Shown piece by piece: positions 48,565 through 56,464 of a DNA stretch of 64,000 nucleotides. The translations under genes were made by a program, and so were the position numbers. The notes beneath the pieces are model-generated. The model did no database searches. It was not told the origin of the DNA and saw only the letters and a list, made by a program, of their open reading frames with translations. The stretch is taken from the NCBI GenBank assembly GCA_016707585.1, contig JADJHL010000012.1, positions 124,001 through 188,000 on the forward strand. Reading direction: 5' to 3'. The stretch's first letter is position 1; the number at the start of each line of letters is the position of its first letter. This stretch comes from Ignavibacteriales bacterium. GTDB taxonomy: Bacteria > Bacteroidota > Ignavibacteria > Ignavibacteriales > Ignavibacteriaceae.

Positions 48565-48817
48565 AATTTTCTCCTAAAATCACAAAAACTATTACAATCA
48601 TTATACCATCTAAGATTTGTTACTAAATCGACTTAATATTGTTAAAATGCTATTCGATAAAGAGAAAATCATTCAAAATGAGATAATTTTATCCACCCAA
48701 AAGAATCTAAATTAGGTTGTAATTTATTATAAAATAAGAAGTTAAGTTGTATTTAGCCCAAATCTTTGATATTTTTTGCGGCCAAAATAAATTGACATTA
48801 GAAATTGAAAGTATCAA

Positions 48818-49117
48818 ATGACAAAAGCTGATATAGTAGATAAAGTTGCTGCCGGAACAGGACTTACAAAACTTGAAACAGAAGCTATTATTGAAGGTTT
48901 TTTTTCTACCGTAATTGAAGCACTTAAAGATGGAAGAGGAATAGAAATTCGTGGTTTTGGGAGTTATAAGGTGAAAAAGAAAAATTCTCGTAATGCGCGC
49001 AATCCTAAAACAGGTGAAAAAGTTTTTGTTGATGAACATTTTGTTCCTACTTTTAAGTTTTCAAAAGAATTTAAAGACATTGTAAATACTGGAATGTCTG
49101 ATAAGAAAAAGGTTTAG
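48818..49117 (+). CDS. HU/IHF-family DNA-binding protein
   Basis: 99 residues. The HU fold is clear: MTKADIVDKVAAGTGLTKLE (helices), GRGIEIRGFGSYKVKKKNSR (the beta-arm), then ARNPKTGEKVFVDEHFVPTFKFSKEFKD. The PKTGE..V arm tip with VPTFKFSKEFK ending is closer to IHF-like proteins of the Bacteroidota. It bends and compacts DNA. It precedes the zinc-ribbon TPR gene by 5 bases. Confidence 0.93.
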   Translation: MTKADIVDKVAAGTGLTKLETEAIIEGFFSTVIEALKDGRGIEIRGFGSYKVKKKNSRNARNPKTGEKVFVDEHFVPTFKFSKEFKDIVNTGMSDKKKV

Positions 49118-49122
49118 TTTTT

Positions 49123-49839
49123 ATGTCTAAGTTTTGCAATCAATGTGGATTTAAGTTTGAAGGTGCATATAAGTTTTGCCCTGAGTGTGGAGCCAAAGTT
49201 TCCGGTTCTAAAAATATAAAACACAATGATAAAGAATTAAAATCAACATCAGAAAATGATGGTAAACATTTAAATCCTAAAGTGCTTTATGGAATTTTAA
49301 TTGGTGGATTTGTTTTAATTGCTGTTATAATTTTATCATCTGGAATTCTTGATTCAGCAACCGAAGTTGCCGGTGTAAATCCCCCTGTTGAACAGAACCA
49401 GCAGCAAATGGGTACACAATCAAGTGTTAATCTGAATAATATTAATATGATTAATGATCTTGAAGCAAAGATTAAACAGAATCCAAAAGACTTTAAAAGT
49501 TTATTAGAATTAGCACATTTAAAAAATGATTCAGGTTTATTTGATGCCGCTATTCTGAATTACAAAACATATTTAGAAACAAATCCTAAAGATGCTGACG
49601 CACGAGTTGATCTTGGAGTTTGTTATTTTAATTTGCAGGATTTTACAAACGCAATTAAAGAAATGGAAACAGCCTTAAAGTTTGTTCCAAATCATCAGAT
49701 TGCCCATTTAAATCTTGGTGTTGTAAATCTTTCAGCTGGTAATATTGCAAAATCAAAAGAGTGGTTACAAAAAGCTTTTGATTTAAATCCTACAAACGAA
49801 ATTGGTAAAAAAGCAGAACAGTTATTGAAAAATCATTGA
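49123..49839 (+). CDS. Membrane-anchored zinc-ribbon TPR protein
   Basis: 238 residues. An N-terminal double-CxxC zinc ribbon (FCNQCG and FCPECGAKV, residues ~4-25) precedes one membrane helix (VLYGILIGGFVLIAVIILSSG, ~62-82). Three TPR units follow (~115-235): AKIKQNPKDFKSLLELAHLK, YLETNPKDADARVDLGVCYF, ALKFVPNHQIAHLNLGVVNL. The zinc ribbon should be cytoplasmic and the TPRs on the other side of the membrane. A scaffold role is inferred; partners are unknown. It lies in an apparent operon with the HU gene and the basic mini-protein. Confidence 0.85.
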   Translation: MSKFCNQCGFKFEGAYKFCPECGAKVSGSKNIKHNDKELKSTSENDGKHLNPKVLYGILIGGFVLIAVIILSSGILDSATEVAGVNPPVEQNQQQMGTQSSVNLNNINMINDLEAKIKQNPKDFKSLLELAHLKNDSGLFDAAILNYKTYLETNPKDADARVDLGVCYFNLQDFTNAIKEMETALKFVPNHQIAHLNLGVVNLSAGNIAKSKEWLQKAFDLNPTNEIGKKAEQLLKNH

Positions 49840-49866
49840 TAAAATTCTTAAAGGAGAAGAAATAAA

Positions 49867-49962
49867 ATGCCTTGTGGTAAAAAAAGAAAAAGACATAAAA
49901 TGTCAACACACAAAAGAAAAAAAAGATTACGTAAGAACAGACATAAAAAGAGAATAAGATAG
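49867..49962 (+). CDS. 31-residue basic protein, AURKAIP1/COX24 (mS38)-like
   Basis: MPCGKKRKRHKMSTHKRKKR followed by LRKNRHKKRIR, then TAG. The sequence belongs to the very small, extremely basic family related to the mitochondrial ribosomal protein mS38 (COX24/AURKAIP1 domain), which is widespread in Bacteroidota and is expected to bind the small ribosomal subunit. AAGGAGAAG precedes it by about 8 bases. It is 27 bases after the TPR gene and is followed by a terminator. It is too short for most ORF calls and easily missed. Confidence 0.85.
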   Translation: MPCGKKRKRHKMSTHKRKKRLRKNRHKKRIR

Positions 49963-49988
49963 TTTTTTATCTTTAGCTTATTTTTAAG

Positions 49989-50020
49989 AGGCGAAGAGCT
50001 ATATCTTCGCCTTCTTCTTT
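49989..50020 (+). terminator. Terminator after the basic mini-protein
   Basis: Hairpin AGGCGAAGA-GCTATA-TCTTCGCCT followed by a T-rich tail, 27 bases after the stop. Confidence 0.75.
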
Positions 50021-50044
50021 CTCATCTATTGGGTAATTGTATAA

Positions 50045-50117
50045 GCCAACTTAGCTCAGCTGGTAGAGCAACTCATTCGTAATGAGTAGGTCGCCGGTTC
50101 GATTCCGGCAGTTGGCT
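50045..50117 (+). tRNA. tRNA-Thr (anticodon CGT)
   Basis: 73 bases; all four arms fold. Acceptor stem GCCAACT/AGTTGGC pairs perfectly, the anticodon stem ACTCA/TGAGT encloses loop TTCGTAA (anticodon CGT, reading ACG), and the T arm is GCCGG-TTCGATT-CCGGC. CCA is not encoded. Its 3' portion is repeated downstream (see the array at 50102-50661). Confidence 0.96.
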
Positions 50118-50231
50118 CTGGTTTAATTTTCGTGTCTTTTCATTGCTGAATTATAAGACCATTCTAACCAGTATACATCAATTTTAATAGTTGCAATAAC
50201 TCTACTATAATTACAACTTCATATAACATTT

Positions 50232-50306
50232 AGAGCATCCGGATTTAATCGGGAAGGTCGCTGGTTCTCCCGAAGGGACTCCTATGGAGGATTCCGGCAG
50301 TTGGCT
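50232..50306 (+). pseudogene. tRNA-like remnant 1 with expanded T-loop
   Basis: Aligning with the tRNA-Thr from A26: anticodon stem TCCGG/CGGGA (one mismatch) around loop ATTTAAT, variable region AGGTC identical to the real tRNA, T stem GCTGG/CCGGC, acceptor half AGTTGGC and discriminator T identical. A 22-base insertion in the T-loop (50268-50289) consists of two mini-hairpins, TCCC-GAA-GGGA and CTCC-TAT-GGAG. The 5' acceptor half and the D arm are missing, so it should not be a functional tRNA. Confidence 0.7.
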
Positions 50307-50418
50307 CTGGTTTAATTTTCGTGTCTTTTCATTGCTGAACTATAAAACCATTCTAACCAGTATACATCAATTTTAATAGTTGCATTAACTTACTATAATT
50401 ACAACTTCATATAACATT

Positions 50419-50470
50419 TAGAGCATCCGGATTAAATTGGTTCAGGGATGGAGGATTCCGGCAGTTGGCT
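50419..50470 (+). pseudogene. tRNA-like remnant 2 (shortened)
   Basis: AGAGCATCCGGATTAAATTG through GATTCCGGCAGTTGGCT; the T-loop insertion and part of the anticodon/T arm are deleted relative to remnants 1 and 3. Confidence 0.6.
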
Positions 50471-50584
50471 CTGGTTTAATTTTCGTGTCTTTTCATTGCT
50501 GAATTATAAAACCATTCTAACCAGTATACATCAATTTTAATAGTTGCATTAACTCTACTATAATTACAACTTCATATAACATTT

Positions 50585-50659
50585 AGAGCATCCGGATTTA
50601 ATCGGGAAGGTCGCTGGTTCTCCCGAAGGGACTCCTATGGAGGATTCCGGCAGTTGGCT
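50585..50659 (+). pseudogene. tRNA-like remnant 3 with expanded T-loop
   Basis: Same sequence as remnant 1 over its whole length by eye, including the 22-base T-loop insertion; the array stops just after its discriminator base. Confidence 0.7.
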
Positions 50660-50873
50660 CTAACTTTTCTAGATAAACAAACCTATTAATAACAGCGATT
50701 TACCTCTATTTTCTTACTTGCTAATTGCAAAGCGATATTTGTTGACTTTACGGAAAATTAATTGCTAATTACCTGAGGAGAATTAAATTTTAGCTTTGTG
50801 AAGGTAATTTTTTTACTAAGTTCTATTTAATAAAACAAACTGGGAGAAATATTTAAGCTTAGAGAGGTGTAAG

Positions 50874-51497
50874 GTGAAAAAGATAATTTTCCTTTGTCTT
50901 TTCTTTATCATCTCGGGCTGTGCAGTTTTTCAACCCGAAGAATCAAATTTTATTCAGCCTAAATTAATTAGACAGGCTGATCTGCCACCACTTTTATCTT
51001 CTTATTCTTCAAACAATTTTGAATTTTATTGTGAGATGGTAATTAACTGTTGTGGTGATGTTGAAAGAGCAAAACTTTTAACTCGCAGTGGTGATGCTGT
51101 TTGGGATTCACTTGCTCAACTTTCTTTGCTCAAGTGGAAATACTTGCCAGCAGTTTATGAAGGACATCCTGTAAAGCTGACTGTTCGTAGAAAAATTAGA
51201 CTTGTATTTGAGGAACCTAAAATCTTTTCACTCGCGGAAATTGAAATTAAAAATATTGAAAAAGCTGATTCAGTTTATAACGCACTTATCAGCGGTTCTG
51301 ATTTTACAACACTATGTTTACATTGTTCAATCAGTAAATCTAAAGAACGAAATGGATTACTTGGCAATGTAAATATCAAGCACTTTAGTAATGATATTCA
51401 AACACAAATTGCTAATCTTGATGAAGGTGAGTTTACTAAACCACTTGCTTATGGTGATCACTTTGTTATTTATAAAAGATTGAGTTTGAATAATTAG
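50874..51497 (+). CDS. Lipoprotein with TonB-C-like and parvulin-like domains
   Basis: 207 residues from a GTG at 50874 (AGAGAGGTGTAAG upstream). The lipobox is ISGC (Cys16). Residues ~50-115 have the TonB C-terminal pattern (VINCCGDVERAKLLTRSGD, LAQLSLLKWKYLPAVYEGHP). Residues ~120-205 look like a PpiC/parvulin rotamase fold: ADSVYNALISGSDFTTLCLH, GLLGNVNIKHFSNDIQTQIA, GEFTKPLAYGDHFVIYKR. The fusion is unusual. A periplasmic or surface chaperone role at the outer membrane is inferred only. The gene follows the tRNA array by 212 bases. Confidence 0.75.
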   Translation: MKKIIFLCLFFIISGCAVFQPEESNFIQPKLIRQADLPPLLSSYSSNNFEFYCEMVINCCGDVERAKLLTRSGDAVWDSLAQLSLLKWKYLPAVYEGHPVKLTVRRKIRLVFEEPKIFSLAEIEIKNIEKADSVYNALISGSDFTTLCLHCSISKSKERNGLLGNVNIKHFSNDIQTQIANLDEGEFTKPLAYGDHFVIYKRLSLNN

Positions 51498-51611
51498 CTT
51501 TAAACTCTTTGTGTTCTTTGTTCTAAAATATCTTTGCGATCTTTGCGTGAAATAATAATACACCTGATAGATCACGCAAAGTTCGCATAGTCTAATCACT
51601 CATATAACCTA

Positions 51612-54026
51612 CTAGAACCCTGTAGGAATATCAATGTTATCAGTTGGCCTTTGATTTCGTTTGAAATTATTAAAGTTGTAACTAAACATTAGTGTAATAA
51701 CAGGAGCTTCTTGTTTGATAAGTGCAGATCCATTAAAATTTGAACCCACTGTATTAAACTTCATATCGGATGTATTAAATAAATTTCTTGCCTGAAACGT
51801 AAGTGATACTGCTTTTTCAAAAAATTCCTGCCTTAATGAAGCGCTGATAAACATAAATAAATCTGATTCAGATTGTGCATCAACAAACTTCATGGTGTTT
51901 ACGGACATTTGAAGTCTGGTATCAGTAGAAAAATTTACCGTTGCATTTAATCTGGCTGACCAGTTAAAGAAATCTTTAACTATGCTTACGCCATTAACTT
52001 TTCCATCTAAATGATTCTGAAACAAATTAATTGATGGATCAAGTTTAACTATTTGTGCAATTGAAAAACTTGATGATAATTCTGCTCCATAAACATCTGA
52101 GTTACCATAATTATCAAACATTATATTCAATCTTCCAGAAGTATCAACAGAAAATGTTTGCGTGAATGAATCATTAGACTTTCTGTAATAAGTTTGCGCT
52201 GTTACAAAAACACTACCAAACATTTTTTGATAATTTAATTCTACAGCATCAACATACTCAGGCATAAGTTTTGGATTACCTGAAATTGTAATGTTAGGAT
52301 CAGAATAAAACGCAAAAGGATTTAACATGTTTTCATTTGGTCTGTTTATTCTTTTACTATAACTTAATTGTATTGTGTGATCATCAATTTTTCTAGAAAT
52401 ATTAAGTGAAGGGAAGTAATCCATTTTATTAAACTCGTATGTTTCACCTAAAGTTATTTGATTTAAGAACCGATCCATATATTCACCACGTAAACCAAGC
52501 ATATAACTAAAACCTTCAAACTCAGAAGTAAAAGAAACAAATCCCGCAAAAACATTATTTCTTAAAGTAAAAGTATTTGTAAGTGCCGGATCAATTGTGT
52601 ATTGATTTAATGATTCATCAAATATTTTATTAACTAAATCAAAATCTCTGTATGCAAGATTTGATTGCAAACCGGATTCAATCGATGTGGTTTCAGAAAG
52701 CTTATGTTTATAATTTAATTTAGCTCGTCCGTCATTTCTTTTAGAATCATTTATAAAATTTGTATTGTTTAATAAATCAGCTATCGAACTAAAATTTTCA
52801 TCAGACAGATTTTGAATTGTTATTTGATCATTTACAACGTCAACATAATTGTGAGTTAACTCAAGACTAATATCATTTATTTCCGGATCAAACTTATGCT
52901 GATACGTAAATGTTGAATTAACATAACTAACAGGAATATCCTGAGTATTATGAATACGCGAATAGTTTGTTTCTGATAGTTGCTGATTTGTAATTCTTGT
53001 TTTCATCGAATTTAAAATATCTACAACACCAACACCTAAAGACAAACCTAAAGAGTTTTGTTTATCTGCTGTATAATCTGCACCAGCTCTAAGTGAATAT
53101 TGTCTTCTTTTAAACCGGATGTTCACATCAGAGTTATTAATTAATGTTTGATTATTAATAATTGAATTCCTTGTAATATCCTGCTCATTAGTAAAAATAT
53201 TATCTCTGTAATCAAATCCAGAAGTAAGATTCCAGCCATCAACATTATAGTTAATTGAAAAATCACCATTGTACTTATCACCTGTACCGCTATTTAGATT
53301 TAGGATACCACTTAAAGACATATCTTTTTGTACTTTAAGATTTATATTGATTATTCCTGCTGAACCTTCAGCATCATATTTTGATGATGGATTTGTAATA
53401 AGCTCAATATTTTCGATACTGTTTGCAGAAATTTGTTTTAGTGCATCAGAACCTTGCAATGGATAAGGTTTTCCATTTACCATAAGATTAAAATTTGAAC
53501 TGCCACGTAAATAAACTGTTCCATCAGGATCCACTCTTACAGAAGGTTGGTTTTGTAAAACATCAAGTGCAGTGCCGCCTTGCACATTTAAATTCTGTGC
53601 AACGTTTATAACTTTTTTATCAAGATGTAACTCTTCACTAACTTTTTCTCCAACTACTTCAGCGCCGCTTAATTCATATGCTGTTTTTGTTAAAATAATT
53701 CTACCAAGATCAAGCTGAGGTTTACTATCATTTAAACTTATGCTGTTAAGATATTTAGTGTTGTATCCAACAAAACTGATCTTCAAATAATAATTTCCAT
53801 CAGAAACATTGCTAAGTGTAAAAACGCCTTCTTCATTAGTAGAAACGCCTGTTACATAAGATGAATCTGAATTATTATGCAATGTAATATTTGCAAATGG
53901 CAGTGCTGCAGTAGAAGCTGAATCAATTACAACTCCTTTTATAATTTTATCAGCAGACGATAAAGAGTTATTGGCATTTGCTGTAACACTTACAAAAGCA
54001 ACGAGTATTAATAAATATCTTAACAT
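51612..54026 (-). CDS. TonB-dependent receptor-like outer-membrane protein
   Basis: 804 residues with signal peptide MLRYLLILVAFVSVTANAN. A carboxypeptidase-regulatory-like domain (~28-110: IKGVVIDSASTAALPFANIT) precedes a plug (NVQGGTALDVLQNQPSVRVD, IENIELITNPSSKYDAEGSA) and a barrel of the OMP_b-brl_3 type, ending MFSYNFNNFKR. The plug motif NPSSKYDAEGSAGIIN is diagnostic. Substrate unknown; no neighbouring SusD or TonB gene. The upstream divergent region (54027-54522) should hold its promoter. Confidence 0.92.
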   Translation of the reverse strand: MLRYLLILVAFVSVTANANNSLSSADKIIKGVVIDSASTAALPFANITLHNNSDSSYVTGVSTNEEGVFTLSNVSDGNYYLKISFVGYNTKYLNSISLNDSKPQLDLGRIILTKTAYELSGAEVVGEKVSEELHLDKKVINVAQNLNVQGGTALDVLQNQPSVRVDPDGTVYLRGSSNFNLMVNGKPYPLQGSDALKQISANSIENIELITNPSSKYDAEGSAGIININLKVQKDMSLSGILNLNSGTGDKYNGDFSINYNVDGWNLTSGFDYRDNIFTNEQDITRNSIINNQTLINNSDVNIRFKRRQYSLRAGADYTADKQNSLGLSLGVGVVDILNSMKTRITNQQLSETNYSRIHNTQDIPVSYVNSTFTYQHKFDPEINDISLELTHNYVDVVNDQITIQNLSDENFSSIADLLNNTNFINDSKRNDGRAKLNYKHKLSETTSIESGLQSNLAYRDFDLVNKIFDESLNQYTIDPALTNTFTLRNNVFAGFVSFTSEFEGFSYMLGLRGEYMDRFLNQITLGETYEFNKMDYFPSLNISRKIDDHTIQLSYSKRINRPNENMLNPFAFYSDPNITISGNPKLMPEYVDAVELNYQKMFGSVFVTAQTYYRKSNDSFTQTFSVDTSGRLNIMFDNYGNSDVYGAELSSSFSIAQIVKLDPSINLFQNHLDGKVNGVSIVKDFFNWSARLNATVNFSTDTRLQMSVNTMKFVDAQSESDLFMFISASLRQEFFEKAVSLTFQARNLFNTSDMKFNTVGSNFNGSALIKQEAPVITLMFSYNFNNFKRNQRPTDNIDIPTGF

Positions 54027-54522
54027 AACTGTGTCTTTCTTATATTTTTAATTTACCTGCGTGAAAATATTCCTTTAACTCTATGTTGTGAAGTGGATTT
54101 GTTTGAACGGTAGATTTGTTTTTATGAACGGAGTTTCTTTTTATTAATAGATTAAAAATTATAAGATGGAAAGATGTTTAAACCTTTTAAGTAATAGGTT
54201 AAGCAAGATTTATTTTTAAAAATATCTTTTGTTCATATGGATATTGAGTATTTCTTTAATAATATTTGTACGGGAGTTATGGGAAAATTAAATCTATATA
54301 TCAGATTAGGGTTAAAGATTTTCGGGGCCCAATGTTTATGATACCGTCCTTTATGATTTTATTTCGCTTTGATTTATTTACAAGAGTATTGCTCATTTTA
54401 AATTATCTGAATAAAATATTTCTTTTAATCAGGTAAGTTAAAAGCGCAAGTAATTTGTATGATTTGTAATTGTTGTTTCTTTATTACTTTTAGTATTTCT
54501 AAACATATTATCAGGTGGAGAT
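54027..54522. other. Intergenic region between divergent genes
   Basis: 496 AT-rich bases without a plausible gene, tRNA or clear hairpin. TGGAG at 54514-54518 serves as the ribosome binding site for the + gene. No operator could be recognised. Confidence 0.5.
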
Positions 54523-56445
54523 ATGAAATCGTTTTACGTTATTATCCTTTCAATAATTATCATTTCTTTTAATATTAAATCTCAAGACTTTGGTGAAATT
54601 CCAGATGAGTTATTAAAAATGACAAGTCTGGCTGAAGATCCTGAAGAAGATGCTGCCGTAATATTTGATAAAGGAACTGTAAGAATAAATAGTAATTTTG
54701 ATTTGGAGCAAACAAGACATGTAAGGGTAAAAGTATTTACTGAAGAAGGAAAAAAACAAGCTAACATAAAAATTGTTATCTGGCACGAAGATGATATTAA
54801 CGGTATTGATGCAATTGCAATTTCACCTGATGGCAAAGAGTATGAACTTGATAGTGATAATATCTTTGTAGAAGAAGGTGAAAGGACGACTACAATTTCA
54901 TTTCCTGTTCCGGGTGTTGAAGTAGGGACTGTTTTTGATTATAAATATAGAATTTATTCTGAATATATCTCCAGGTTAGAACCATGGTCATTTCAGTCTG
55001 ATATATATACGAAGTATAGTGAAGTTAAAGTATTTCTGCCCGCTGGTTTCACTTATAACAGGTTGGTTATAAATCATAATCATTATGAAATACAGGAAAA
55101 CTACGAAGAAGTTTTAGATAGAGAAAATGTCGGTAAAAAAAATGCACTGTACACATGGTCTTGCTCTAACTTACCTGGAGTTAAAGACGAACCATTTACT
55201 GATAATATTGATGACAACTATTTAAGATTATATTTTATTCTTGTAGCGTTCAGAGATGAATATGTTAGCTTAAAGTTTGCCAAGGACTGGGATTTTGTTG
55301 CTAAAGAAATCTATAAATATTATGATGATTTAATTGATGACAATGCTACAAAAGAAAAAGTTGATGAGATAATTGGAGCCGAAATTAATCCTTTTAAAAA
55401 AGCTAATCTTATCTATGATTATATAAGGACAAATATTAAATCTACTGAACATAAAGCATTATTAGGTGAGTTTTTTAAAGAGCCTGAAAAAGTTTTAATA
55501 GATAAAACTGGAAGTACTTCTGAAAAAAGTATGTTACTAATTAATATGCTAACGCAAGCCGGATTAAATGCAAAACCTGTTTGGGTAAGCACAAGAGGTA
55601 ATGGAACTATTATTCCTGATTTTTGTGACCGTTCACAATTCAACAGGTTAATTTGTTTACTGCAAATTGATAAGCAGCAATATTTCCTTTATCCATCTTC
55701 TTCATTTGTTCCTTTTGGATATTTTACTTCTAACATTGAAGTATCTCAAGGTTTACTTATTGAAGAAGAAAAGGGAAGCATAATTGCACTAAAACCGCAA
55801 AGTTTTCAAAACTCCATTATAATTAATACTAATGGCAAAATTGATGTTGAAAAAAACTTTACAGCACAAACTCATATTGTTTATACAGGGCAAAGTGCAA
55901 TTGATGAAAGAGATGCGTTGCAACTAAAAGATTCTGAAACTTATATTAAGGATTATATGAAGGAGAAATTTCCGGAAGCAAAACTGGATACGTTCTATTA
56001 TACAAATACCGATTCAGCTTATTTGCCGCTTCAACTTGATCTAAAATTTACTATCCAAAATTATGTAGAAGAGACTGATCCTCTTGGATATTTTTCTTTA
56101 CCGTTTTTTTCCGGGGTTAAAGAAAACCCATTTAAAAGTGCTAAAAGAACAAACCCGATTGACTTTAAATATCCTGAGTTAAAATCGGAAACGATAAAAA
56201 TAGAATTACCTGAAAATTATTTAATATCACAAATACCCAACAAAAAGAAAAAACTTATTACCAGTGCCGGGTTTAGCCAGGTACACGTATATAAAGATAA
56301 TACTGTAGAATGTAATCGTACAATTGATATTAGCAGAAGAAGACTTGAATTAAAAAGTTATAAAGATGTTAAATCATTTTTTGATGAACTGGTTACATCA
56401 AACTTAGAACAAGTTGTATTTACAAAAAAGGTTACCGGAAACTGA
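54523..56445 (+). CDS. DUF3857/transglutaminase-like secreted protein, catalytic residues absent
   Basis: 640 residues with signal peptide MKSFYVIILSIIIISFNIKS. The N-terminal DUF3857 domain (~40-200) is followed by a transglutaminase-like domain (~285-390) and a C-terminal beta-domain. At the position of the Cys in the paralogue downstream (RYGDCKDLS) this protein reads KTGSTSEKS, and the His of FNHCIVMV reads FNRLICLL, so the catalytic Cys and His are both missing. It begins 19 bases before the intact paralogue's start, so the two are a probable operon and may form an active/inactive pair. Periplasmic location inferred. Confidence 0.85.
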   Translation: MKSFYVIILSIIIISFNIKSQDFGEIPDELLKMTSLAEDPEEDAAVIFDKGTVRINSNFDLEQTRHVRVKVFTEEGKKQANIKIVIWHEDDINGIDAIAISPDGKEYELDSDNIFVEEGERTTTISFPVPGVEVGTVFDYKYRIYSEYISRLEPWSFQSDIYTKYSEVKVFLPAGFTYNRLVINHNHYEIQENYEEVLDRENVGKKNALYTWSCSNLPGVKDEPFTDNIDDNYLRLYFILVAFRDEYVSLKFAKDWDFVAKEIYKYYDDLIDDNATKEKVDEIIGAEINPFKKANLIYDYIRTNIKSTEHKALLGEFFKEPEKVLIDKTGSTSEKSMLLINMLTQAGLNAKPVWVSTRGNGTIIPDFCDRSQFNRLICLLQIDKQQYFLYPSSSFVPFGYFTSNIEVSQGLLIEEEKGSIIALKPQSFQNSIIINTNGKIDVEKNFTAQTHIVYTGQSAIDERDALQLKDSETYIKDYMKEKFPEAKLDTFYYTNTDSAYLPLQLDLKFTIQNYVEETDPLGYFSLPFFSGVKENPFKSAKRTNPIDFKYPELKSETIKIELPENYLISQIPNKKKKLITSAGFSQVHVYKDNTVECNRTIDISRRRLELKSYKDVKSFFDELVTSNLEQVVFTKKVTGN

Positions 56446-56464
56446 AACCATAGTTAAGGTTAAT

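Larger units (their letters stand above)
50102..50661 (+). repeat. Tandem array of tRNA-tail repeats
   Basis: Three direct repeat units, 50102-50290 (189 bases), 50291-50454 (164) and 50455-50643 (189), then a partial fourth copy (50644-50661). Each starts with ATTCCGGCAGTTGGCTCT, the 3' end of the tRNA-Thr gene, followed by a ~110-base AT-rich spacer, nearly identical between units. Each unit ends in a sequence from position A26 of a tRNA onward (see the separate entries). Unit 2 lacks about 25 bases of the tRNA-like part. The repeats are nearly identical, so the expansion is recent. No ORF is carried. Confidence 0.9.

Noticed and set aside
48707..49039. 110-codon minus-strand ORF over the HU gene
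   Set aside because: Antisense to a clear HU gene; composition reflects the complement of HU.
50232..50306. Functional ochre-suppressor tRNA
   Set aside because: The D arm and 5' acceptor strand are missing and the T-loop holds a 22-base insertion, so it cannot fold as a tRNA.
54523..56445. Frameshift or assembly error as the cause of the lost catalytic residues
   Set aside because: The reading frame is full length and the surrounding DUF3857 and transglutaminase-like segments are intact, so substitution rather than damage is the better explanation.
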